Shown piece by piece: positions 1 through 5,467 of a stretch of 5,721 bases of DNA (within the stretch, counting starts at the first letter, position 1; each line of letters starts with the position of its first letter). Made by a program: the position numbers and the translations under genes. The stretch spans positions 1-5,721 of the forward strand of contig JAMPYE010000307.1 of NCBI GenBank assembly GCA_023700825.1, in the 5' to 3' direction. Below the pieces are notes generated by a model that did not search any database, was not told the origin of the DNA, and was given only the letters and a program-made list of their open reading frames with translations. This DNA is from Thermoanaerobaculia bacterium (GTDB lineage: Bacteria > Acidobacteriota > Thermoanaerobaculia > Gp7-AA8).

Positions 1-738
1 CTCCCGCTCATGGGGAGCTGCGACTGGAACGACGGGTACAACAACGTGGGCGCGGGCGGCCGCGGCGAGAGCATCTTCGTCGGGTGGTTTCTGCATTCCG
101 TACTTGGAACCTTCGCCCCCCTGTGCGAGGAACGAGGCGATGCGGCACGAGCCGCGCGCTATCAGGCGGAACGCCAGCGAATCGGAACGATGCTCGAGCA
201 AAGTTGGGACGGCGAGTGGTACCGACGCGGGTATTTCGACGACGGCACACCGCTGGGATCTTCGCAGAACGAGGAAGGGAAGATCGACTCCGTCGCCCAG
301 AGCTGGGCCGTTCTCTCGGGAGCCGCGCCGGCGCAGCGCGCGGAGCGCGCCATGGGCGCCGTGCGCGCACGCCTCGTCAGGCGCGGATCCGGAGTGATCC
401 TGCTGCTCACCCCGCCGTTCGATCGTGCCGAACAGAACCCCGGCTACATCAAGGGCTACATTCCGGGAATCCGCGAGAACGGGGGCCAGTACACGCACGC
501 GGCCGCATGGGTCGTGCTCGCGCTGGCGCGCCTCGGCAACGGCGACGAGGCGATGGAGCTCTTCCACATGCTCAACCCGATCAACCACTCACGCACGGCA
601 GGCCAGGTCGCGCAATACATGACCGAGCCCTATTCCGTGGCGGGAGATGTCTACAACCACCCCGCGCACCCGGGGCGCGGAGGCTGGACCTGGTACACCG
701 GTGCTGCAGGGTGGATGTACCGGGTCGGAGTCGAATGA
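1..738 (+). CDS. GH94 domain of a cyclic beta-1,2-glucan synthase (NdvB/ChvB-like), 5'-partial, ends at in-frame TGA
   Basis: This is the C-terminal part of a glycoside hydrolase family 94 catalytic domain. The reading frame is open from base 1, so the true start lies upstream; the ATG at 10 is internal. The frame begins LPLMGSCDWNDGYNNVG, matching the family motif usually seen as GSGDWNDGMNxVG, which carries the catalytic acid Asp. Other family-like stretches are GRGESIFVGWFL, NPGYIKGYIPGIRENGGQYTHAA, and near the end YNHPAHPGRGGWTWYTGAAGWMYR. In NdvB/ChvB proteins this domain performs phosphorolysis that trims and controls the length of beta-1,2-glucan made by an upstream GT84 domain at the inner membrane. 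Stand-alone cellobiose- or chitobiose-type phosphorylases share the fold, so the exact substrate is inferred; the WYTGAAGWMYR and following sequence looks most like the cyclic glucan synthase type. The first motif has Cys where Gly is usual. The stop is premature: homology continues in the same frame after 738 (see next entry). Confidence 0.85.
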   Translation, partial: LPLMGSCDWNDGYNNVGAGGRGESIFVGWFLHSVLGTFAPLCEERGDAARAARYQAERQRIGTMLEQSWDGEWYRRGYFDDGTPLGSSQNEEGKIDSVAQSWAVLSGAAPAQRAERAMGAVRARLVRRGSGVILLLTPPFDRAEQNPGYIKGYIPGIRENGGQYTHAAAWVVLALARLGNGDEAMELFHMLNPINHSRTAGQVAQYMTEPYSVAGDVYNHPAHPGRGGWTWYTGAAGWMYRVGVE

Positions 739-1047
739 ATCCTCGGACTGCAGCGCCGTGGCGCATTCTTCACGATCGATCCGTGCATCCCGTCGTCGTG
801 GCCGGAGTACACGATCGAGTGGCGCTTCGGGACGTCGTGCTACACGATCGTCGTGGAGAATCCCGAGTTGCGCTGCCGGGGCATCGCCAGCGTGGAGCTC
901 GACGGCCGGCCCGTCGATCCGGCCGCGATTCCCCTCGCTGACGACGGCCTCGCGCACGGCGTACGGGTCGTGCTCGGCCCCGAGCGCGGGATCACTTCCG
1001 GCCTCGCGCAATCACAGGCGAGGCCCGACGCCGTGGGTACCCGGTAA
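739..1047 (+). pseudogene. C-terminal beta domain of the same GH94 protein, separated from it by an in-frame TGA
   Basis: After the TGA at 736-738 the same frame continues without a shift as ILGLQRRGAFFTIDPCIPSSW, then a stretch like PEYTIEWRFGTSCYTIVVENP, then GIASVELDGRPV and IPLADDGLAHGVRVVLGP, ending at TAA 1045-1047. From memory of the family, GH94 glucan synthases follow GWMYR..VE with a residue plus (I/L)LGLR..., an IDPCIP.xWP motif, a beta-strand region ending in VEN, and an IPL.DDG...V.V.LG close. The match is clear and collinear. About nine in ten codons here end in G or C, so selection on the frame appears recent or ongoing. The last about 20 residues, after VRVVLGP, look like an unconserved tail. 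A GTG at 853 could start a short ORF, but I see no good ribosome binding site, so independent translation is unlikely. Possible explanations are a recent nonsense mutation, a sequencing or assembly error, or readthrough. Confidence 0.8.
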
Positions 1048-1340
1048 CCGCCGCTCCCGCCGCATCCGACGCGAGCGTGGTTCTTACCTACGTCGAGCGG
1101 GAGGAATCGCGTACTAACTGCTCTTACGGACGCCGGCCGGGCGCATTACGTTGGACGCAACCCTCGAGAGAGCGGTGCCGGCATGAAGCGCAGACACTCC
1201 CTTGCAGCATCAGACAACCTCCCGGCGGGGCCAGACGAACGTACCGGCGTGGCTTGGGGCGCACTGGCACTGGCCGACGCACGAGCGCCACGTGCTGCGG
1301 CTGGAATCGCACTGCGGTCCCTGATCTCGTCGGAGCGGAC
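1048..1340. other. Intergenic region upstream of the PBP gene
   Basis: This stretch of about 290 bases follows the GH94 reading frame. The PBP frame is open back to a GTG at 1077, but the extra 88 residues are rich in Arg, Cys and Gly, have mixed third-position use and resemble no PBP N-terminus, so I treat it as non-coding. Frame 1 is also free of stops from 1048 to 1344 and contains one ATG at 1183 (separate entry). I see no convincing terminator with a T-run and no confident -35/-10 pair. A promoter for the downstream genes probably lies here, but that is inference. Confidence 0.5.
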
Positions 1341-1344
1341 ATGA
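1183..1344 (+). CDS. Doubtful small ORF, 53 aa, stop overlaps PBP start
   Basis: The ATG at 1183 opens a 53-codon frame starting MKRRHSLAASDNL and ending LISSERT, with TGA at 1342-1344. The stop shares the ATGA overlap with the PBP ATG at 1341, an arrangement typical of translational coupling. A purine run GAGAGAG at 1166-1172 sits 10 bases upstream and could be a weak ribosome binding site. Against it: only roughly 60% of its codons end in G or C, clearly lower than in neighbouring genes; the composition is Ala/Arg-rich with no recognisable domain, and long open frames arise by chance in DNA of this GC content. If real, it could be a leader peptide coupling translation into the PBP gene. I recognise no family. 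Confidence 0.22.
   Translation: MKRRHSLAASDNLPAGPDERTGVAWGALALADARAPRAAAGIALRSLISSERT
1332..1335 (+). promoter_or_regulatory. Ribosome binding site fixing the PBP start
   Basis: GGAG at 1332-1335 lies 5 bases before the ATG at 1341. No comparable site precedes the other in-frame candidates: the GTG at 1077, or the ATG at 1500, whose nearest purine run (AGAGG) is about 12 bases away. This supports 1341 as the start. Confidence 0.6.
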
Positions 1345-3734
1345 CGATCTCGACGAGGATCGATCTCGAATCGACCGCGAACATCGCACCGGCAAGTATC
1401 CCGGGAGGCGGCGAAGGGACGGCGCTCGATCCGCTGCCCGCCGATGTCGAGCAGAGTCAACCGTCCACCGCTCCCGACCGGCAGAGGCCAGACCTTTCCA
1501 TGCGCCTCAGGATCTCCCGCCGTCTGGCGGCGCGGATGAAGGCCCTCCGGCGGCGTGACGCCCTGATCATCGGAGCCGCGTTCGTTCCACTGGCACTGCT
1601 CCTGCTTCCGCTGCTCTGGCTCGTGTTTCATGTCTACTTCGACCGCGCCGGAGTTCCCGACCTCGAAGCCTTCATCCGTTTCGAGCTGCCTTCGACAGGG
1701 GTGGTTCGCGACGCTCACGGCAAAGTCCTGATCGAAGTCGCGCGCGAGTACCGAACGACCGTCTCGTACGACAATATCCCGCCCATCGTGCGCCAGGCCA
1801 TCCTGGCGACTGAAGACAAGAACTTCTTCACACACTCGGGAGTCAACTACGCTTCGCTTCCGCGCGTGATCCGAAAGAGCTCGGCACGCTCGATCTCCGA
1901 ATGGCGCAAAGGAGACCGGCCGTTCCGGCTGCTGCTGCCGCAGGGCGGTTCGACGCTGACTCAACAGCTGGTCCGCGGCTACTTCCTTCGGGAGTTGACC
2001 AGCCGCTCCGACTCGGATCCCCGCTTTCACTCCGGGTTCGGCCCGCCGCGGCTGGTAGCTGCCGTGCTGGGAGCGCCCGCCACGAACAAGCTCGAGAGAA
2101 AGCTGGAAGAGGTGCGTCTGTCGCTCTGGCTCGAACGAGAAATGGTCCGGCGCTACGGATCGCGGGAACGCGCAAAACGCGAGCTCTTCGCCCGCTACGC
2201 CAACTTCCTCTACCTCGGCAACGGTCGTTATGGCTACGCCGCCGCATCCGAGTACTACTTCGGTCGACCGCTCGCCGGCTTCACCTCGGACGACGCGGAC
2301 AAGGCCGCGCTCCTCGCCGCGATCGGCAAGTCGCCACTCGAATACGCTCCGGGAGCCGGCAACGAGAGACTACTCAGCCGGCGCAATCAGGTACTCGCGC
2401 TGATGGTGCGCAATGGCCACATCTCCGCGAAGCTCGCTGCGCGCGAGACTGCAGAGCCGATCCGCGTCACCTCACTCAACCCGATCAAGACCGACGCCCC
2501 CGCGGCGATCGAGCATGTGTTCGACGAACTGGCCCTTCACGGAGGCAGCCTCTTCAGCATCGAGGACCTGTTCCAGGGACGCATCTCCGTCGAGTCCACG
2601 GTCGACGCGCGCGTGCAGGCGATCGTCAACGACGCCCTCGAGGAAGGCCTGGCCAGATACGAGAAGCGTCATCCCAGGGGACTTGGAATGGTCCAGGGAT
2701 CGGTGGTGGTGCTCCGGAACTCCGATGCCGCGATTCTCGCCGAAGCGGGCGGGCGCCAGGTCTATGGGGAGCGTCGCACGCGCTACTCCGACTACAACCG
2801 CGTGACCGGCTCCCTGCGCCAGCCAGGCTCCACCATCAAGCCGCTGGTCTACCTGGCCGCGTTCGAACGAGGGATGGGGCTCGACTCCGAAGTCTCTGAC
2901 GCGCCGATCGGCGTGCCGCTCGGACGTGACGGCAGCGTCAAGTGGATCACCAACTACGACAATGAATTCAAAGGCACGATCCCGATTCGCCTGGCGTTGG
3001 CGGAGTCGCGCAACGCTGCCGCGGTGTGGATCACACGGGCGATCGGAGTCCGCTCCGTCATCGACACGGCCGGAGACATGGGAATCCGAACTCCGCTGCA
3101 GCCTTACCTCTCGACCGCGCTCGGGGCCTCGGAAGTCAATCTGCTCGAGCTCGCGAATGCGTACCGCGCGATCGCCTCGGGCCTCGCCGCGAAACCCCAC
3201 GTGATCAACCAGGTGATCGGAGTCTCGGGACAGAGCCTCCACGCGGCGCGGCGCGACCGCGAACGAATCGATTCGAGGGCTCTCCGTTCGATCCAGGAAG
3301 GGCTGCGTGGCGTCGTGCGCCTTCCGAGCGGCACCGCGCACAGCCTTGCATCGCGCGATTTTCCGATTGCCGTGATGGGAAAGACCGGCACCACGAGCGA
3401 TTTCCGCGACGCTCTATTCGTCGGATCCACTTACGGGCCCGAGGGAATCACCGTCGCGGTGAGAATCGGCTTCGACGACAACCGACCGCTCGGGAGGCGG
3501 GAGACAGGTGCGAGGACGGCATTGCCCGTCTTCCGCGAGATCATGCTCCGCGTCTACGAGGAGAATCTCGTGGGGAAGCCGCCTCGCTTTCCGCGAGAGA
3601 TCGAGGCCGGAATCGACGAGTACCTCGCAGCGAAGGCAGCACTCGAGGCGAACCGGGCAGAGGAGCTCGCCTTCAACGCAATTCTGGTCGGTACGCCGAT
3701 CAGCGATGCCGCAGACCGTAGCGTCCGACAGTGA
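1341..3734 (+). CDS. Class A penicillin-binding protein (bifunctional peptidoglycan glycosyltransferase/transpeptidase)
   Basis: A 797-residue inner-membrane enzyme that polymerises lipid II into glycan strands and cross-links the stem peptides in the periplasm. Residues 1-73 are a basic cytoplasmic tail. One membrane helix (about 74-100, very Leu-rich) anchors the protein. The GT51 domain shows motif 1 ATEDKNFFTHSG with catalytic Glu158, motif 2 QGGSTLTQQLVR (201-212), the RKLEE motif (253-257) carrying the second Glu, and YANFLYLGNGRYGYAAASEYYFG (286-308). The transpeptidase domain shows SxxK as PGSTIK (nucleophile Ser497, Lys500), SxN as SRN (556-558) and KTGTT (681-685). All catalytic motifs are intact. 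Compared with the usual GT51 layout there are extra residues between motifs 1 and 2 and between motif 2 and the RKxxE motif. A tail of about 50 residues rich in Ala and Glu ends the protein. The frame stays open upstream to a GTG at 1077, but that extension looks non-coding and the ATG at 1341 has a good ribosome binding site. It resembles the PBP1a/1b group (mrcA/mrcB/ponA); I do not assign a symbol. Confidence 0.95.
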   Translation: MTISTRIDLESTANIAPASIPGGGEGTALDPLPADVEQSQPSTAPDRQRPDLSMRLRISRRLAARMKALRRRDALIIGAAFVPLALLLLPLLWLVFHVYFDRAGVPDLEAFIRFELPSTGVVRDAHGKVLIEVAREYRTTVSYDNIPPIVRQAILATEDKNFFTHSGVNYASLPRVIRKSSARSISEWRKGDRPFRLLLPQGGSTLTQQLVRGYFLRELTSRSDSDPRFHSGFGPPRLVAAVLGAPATNKLERKLEEVRLSLWLEREMVRRYGSRERAKRELFARYANFLYLGNGRYGYAAASEYYFGRPLAGFTSDDADKAALLAAIGKSPLEYAPGAGNERLLSRRNQVLALMVRNGHISAKLAARETAEPIRVTSLNPIKTDAPAAIEHVFDELALHGGSLFSIEDLFQGRISVESTVDARVQAIVNDALEEGLARYEKRHPRGLGMVQGSVVVLRNSDAAILAEAGGRQVYGERRTRYSDYNRVTGSLRQPGSTIKPLVYLAAFERGMGLDSEVSDAPIGVPLGRDGSVKWITNYDNEFKGTIPIRLALAESRNAAAVWITRAIGVRSVIDTAGDMGIRTPLQPYLSTALGASEVNLLELANAYRAIASGLAAKPHVINQVIGVSGQSLHAARRDRERIDSRALRSIQEGLRGVVRLPSGTAHSLASRDFPIAVMGKTGTTSDFRDALFVGSTYGPEGITVAVRIGFDDNRPLGRRETGARTALPVFREIMLRVYEENLVGKPPRFPREIEAGIDEYLAAKAALEANRAEELAFNAILVGTPISDAADRSVRQ

Positions 3735-3805
3735 GCCTCGATGAGCTCCCCGCCGCCGTCCCGGAATGCCAGAAATCAAACCAGCACATCGACAGGAGAA
3801 CGCAG

Positions 3806-4183
3806 ATGATCAACAAAATCGAAGTGACGAAGGACAGGATGGACGCGATGGTCGACAAGACCGGGGAAGCCGTGGGCGGCCTCGCCGATCGCGCGGAGCT
3901 CGGCGTCGAAACGGCCGCCGCGAAGGTGGTGGAACAGACCCGGGGCGCGAGGGACTACCTGCGCGAAAAGGTGGACTCGGCCACGCAGAAAGTTCACCGG
4001 CGCCTGGATCAGTCCGCGACCGCGATCGACCGCGGCTACACCCGCGCGAGCTCGGAGCTGTCGCGCGCTGCAGGGGCTGCGACGGGATTCGCCTCCGAGA
4101 ACCCTCGCACGGCGCTGCTGATCGCCGCCACCACGGGCTTCGTGCTCGGATTCATGGTTCACCGGCATCGCTCGCTGCGCTAG
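3806..4183 (+). CDS. Small tail-anchored membrane protein, YqjD/ElaB (DUF883)-like
   Basis: A 125-residue protein. Residues 1-90 are charged and predicted helical with few prolines (stretches such as VETAAAKVVEQTRGARDYLREKV), suggesting amphipathic helices or a coiled coil. Residues 97-123 read SENPRTALLIAATTGFVLGF then MVHRHRS: a short Gly-containing hydrophobic segment followed by basic residues. This layout, with a Pro just before a C-terminal glycine-spaced membrane helix and a basic end, is what the DUF883 family (YqjD, ElaB, YgaM) shows. Those E. coli proteins are inner-membrane, stress or stationary-phase proteins that bind ribosomes; the same role here is inference. The start is ATG 3806, with AGGAG at 3794-3798 seven bases upstream; the frame is open back to a GTG at 3731 overlapping the PBP end, but that lacks a ribosome site. 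The gene sits 71 bases after the PBP gene and 14 bases before the hydrolase, suggesting cotranscription. Confidence 0.8.
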   Translation: MINKIEVTKDRMDAMVDKTGEAVGGLADRAELGVETAAAKVVEQTRGARDYLREKVDSATQKVHRRLDQSATAIDRGYTRASSELSRAAGAATGFASENPRTALLIAATTGFVLGFMVHRHRSLR

Positions 4184-4197
4184 GAAGGAGGCCATCC

Positions 4198-5049
4198 ATG
4201 AGCACGATCACGACCAGGGACGGAACGCAGATTTACTACAAGGACTGGGGCACGGGACAACCCGTGATGTTCAGCCATGGATGGCCCCTCAACTCCGACA
4301 GCTGGGAGTCGCAGATGTTGTTCCTGGCCTCCAACGGCTATCGCTGCATTGCGCATGACCGTCGCGGGCACGGCCGGTCGAGCCAGCCCTGGAACGGCAA
4401 TGACATGGACACCTTTGCCGATGACCTTTCGGAGTTGATCGAAGCGCTCGATCTCACCGGCGTCACGCTCGTCGGATTCTCGATGGGCGGCGGCGAAGTC
4501 GCGCGGTATGTCGGGCGCCACGGCACCCGGCGCCTGGCCCGGATCGCGTTGATCGCGGCCGTCCCGCCCCTGATGCTCAAGACCGCCGCGAACATCGGAG
4601 GCCTGCCGATCGACGCATTCGACGAGATCCGCATGGCCTGCGTCGCCGATCGCTCGCAGTTCTACAAGGACCTTGCCAGCGGACCGTTCTTCGGCGCCAA
4701 CAGGCCGGGGGCAAAAGTCTCGGAGGGCGCGATCGACTCGTTCTGGCTCCAGGGAATGCAGGCGGGGCACAAGAGCGCTCTCGATTGCATCAAGGCCTTC
4801 TCGGAAACCGATTTCACCCTCGATCTGGAGAAGTTCGACGTGCCGACGATGATCGTTCACGGCGACGACGATCAGATCGTCCCGATCGGAGCCTCGGCGC
4901 TCCGCGCAGCGACGATCGTCAAACAGGCCACGCTCAAGGTCTACGCTGGCGCGCCGCACGGTCTCACCCATACACACAAAGATCAGCTCGACTCCGATCT
5001 CCTTACCTTTATCAAGGCGGCCGGCGTGACTGAAGGGGGACCGGCCTAA
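4198..5049 (+). CDS. Alpha/beta hydrolase, non-heme chloroperoxidase/arylesterase type
   Basis: A 283-residue complete alpha/beta-hydrolase of the cofactor-free haloperoxidase (perhydrolase) group, whose members are usually about 270-280 residues. The N-terminus has the family pattern DGTxIYYKDWGTGQPVMFSHGWP, with the oxyanion-loop HGWP at 27-30. AHDRRGHGRSS follows at 52-62. The nucleophile elbow GFSMGG gives Ser95; HGDDDQIVP (221-229) holds the acid, probably Asp225; GAPHGLTHTH gives His254. The triad is complete. Members hydrolyse esters and, with peroxide and a carboxylic acid, form peracids that halogenate in vitro; the physiological substrate is usually unknown. No signal peptide is seen, so it should be cytoplasmic. 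The start is ATG 4198, preceded by a near-ideal AAGGAGG (4185-4191) six bases upstream; the frame is open back to about 3766, but that part is the shadow of the preceding gene. Spacing of 14 bases suggests it shares a transcript with the small membrane protein. Confidence 0.93.
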   Translation: MSTITTRDGTQIYYKDWGTGQPVMFSHGWPLNSDSWESQMLFLASNGYRCIAHDRRGHGRSSQPWNGNDMDTFADDLSELIEALDLTGVTLVGFSMGGGEVARYVGRHGTRRLARIALIAAVPPLMLKTAANIGGLPIDAFDEIRMACVADRSQFYKDLASGPFFGANRPGAKVSEGAIDSFWLQGMQAGHKSALDCIKAFSETDFTLDLEKFDVPTMIVHGDDDQIVPIGASALRAATIVKQATLKVYAGAPHGLTHTHKDQLDSDLLTFIKAAGVTEGGPA

Positions 5050-5055
5050 CGCACT

Positions 5056-5067
5056 TCGCCGCGGCGA
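5056..5067 (+). terminator. Perfect GC palindrome after the hydrolase stop; weak terminator candidate
   Basis: TCGCCGCGGCGA is a perfect 12-base palindrome starting 7 bases after the hydrolase TAA. The flanking CT on the left and GAAG on the right could extend a stem with a bulge. No T-run follows, so it is not a classical intrinsic terminator. It could still mark the 3' end of the transcript, or be a chance product of high GC. Confidence 0.25.
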
Positions 5068-5296
5068 GAAGCGGATCTGCCAACGAAACCGACTGGCCAC
5101 TCTCTCCGCACATCGTTCGACTCGTGGCCGGATTTGAAGCGTTCGGTCACGAGCGCGATGCCGTCGCCCGCATCAGCGGCGTACGAGCTCCGCGGCCTTC
5201 GCCAGACTGTGTCGCGGCCGTACGCCTCACGGAATCACGGATCGCTCCTACCCTCCTTCGCGGCACGGGTCGATTCGCGATTACAAAGCGCAACAA

Positions 5297-5363
5297 TTGA
5301 CCCATCAGTTGACTCCAAATGGGTCATAGCGTAACCCATGACGAATTCACGAAAGGCGTAACC
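5297..5363 (+). promoter_or_regulatory. Repeat-rich putative promoter/operator region before the exported-protein gene
   Basis: TTGAC occurs twice 12 bases apart (5297-5301 and 5309-5313). TGACCCAT (5298-5305) is the inverted partner of ATGGGTCA (5319-5326) with a 13-base spacer; ACCCAT recurs at 5334-5339, giving ACCCAT/ATGGGT/ACCCAT. GCGTAACC occurs at 5329-5336 and again at 5356-5363. TTGACT at 5309-5314 could be a -35 box, with TAACCC 17 bases later, but the -10 match is poor. The region is AT-richer than its surroundings, as promoters often are. An operator role is inferred from the symmetry only; no regulator is encoded in the window. Confidence 0.35.
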
Positions 5364-5430
5364 TACAGATTCCGCAGGGTTTTCTGCCGGAGCACTCCTT
5401 GGCACGTATCTCGCCATGATCCGGACGGCG

Positions 5431-5461
5431 CCTCCTTCGAGGTGAACCACTTTTCAGGAGG
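5431..5461 (+). promoter_or_regulatory. Possible Shine-Dalgarno-sequestering hairpin in the leader
   Basis: CCTCCT at 5431-5436 is the exact complement of the ribosome binding site AGGAGG at 5456-5461, with a 19-base loop. The first four bases can instead pair with GAGG at 5439-5442 around a CTTC loop, so two mutually exclusive folds exist: one masking the site, one freeing it. Both stems are short (6 and 4 base pairs), so this is a candidate only. Confidence 0.3.
5456..5461 (+). promoter_or_regulatory. Ribosome binding site of the exported-protein gene
   Basis: AGGAGG lies 6 bases before the GTG at 5468, an ideal distance. A second, weaker site GGAG (5465-5468) lies 8 bases before the in-frame ATG at 5477. 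The stronger site favours GTG 5468, but both starts give nearly the same signal peptide. Confidence 0.7.
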
Positions 5462-5467
5462 AACGGA

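Larger units (their letters stand above)
5050..5467. other. Intergenic region between the hydrolase and the exported-protein gene
   Basis: No convincing gene lies in these 418 bases. Short open frames on either strand (for example 5134-5334 + and 5235-5450 -) lack ribosome sites and recognisable sequence. The segment holds a GC palindrome right after the hydrolase stop, a locally AT-richer block at about 5281-5375 with direct and inverted repeats, and a leader with an anti-Shine-Dalgarno candidate. About 5070-5280 shows nothing I can name. The layout fits the end of one transcription unit and the promoter and leader of the next. Confidence 0.6.

Noticed and set aside
736..738. Selenocysteine or alternative-code reading of the TGA
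   Set aside because: I see no evident stem-loop just after it, GH94 enzymes are not selenoproteins, and TGA ends the PBP gene normally in the same window.
772..850. ACGATCG repeated three times (772, 811, 844)
   Set aside because: All three fall in frame as Thr-Ile codons in predicted beta strands of the GH94 C-terminal domain; coding explains them and the spacing is irregular.
84..941. 285-codon + strand frame that runs across the TGA at 736-738
   Set aside because: It is in a different frame from the GH94 gene, is Arg/Ala-rich without recognisable motifs, and the GH94 homology itself continues in frame 1, so no frameshift explanation is needed.
1077..1340. N-terminal extension of the PBP from a GTG at 1077
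   Set aside because: The 88 extra residues are Arg/Cys/Gly-rich, lack the codon bias of the gene, have no ribosome site at the GTG and resemble no PBP; ATG 1341 has GGAG at a good distance.
1146..2030. Long antisense ORF over the PBP gene
   Set aside because: Typical shadow in GC-rich DNA; the PBP frame has intact motifs and codon bias, and the antisense product shows no domain.
3766..4197. Upstream extension of the hydrolase reading frame
   Set aside because: The extension lies over the DUF883-like gene in another frame, is Arg/Gly-rich and low in complexity, and the hydrolase fold begins right after the strong AAGGAGG-ATG at 4198.
4180..5100. 306-codon antisense ORF over the hydrolase gene
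   Set aside because: Mirror of a strongly biased coding frame; the product is low in complexity, with no motif or ribosome site.
5134..5334. 66-codon + strand ORF in the intergenic region
   Set aside because: No ribosome binding site, no recognisable sequence, and it runs through the AT-richer repeat and promoter-like region.
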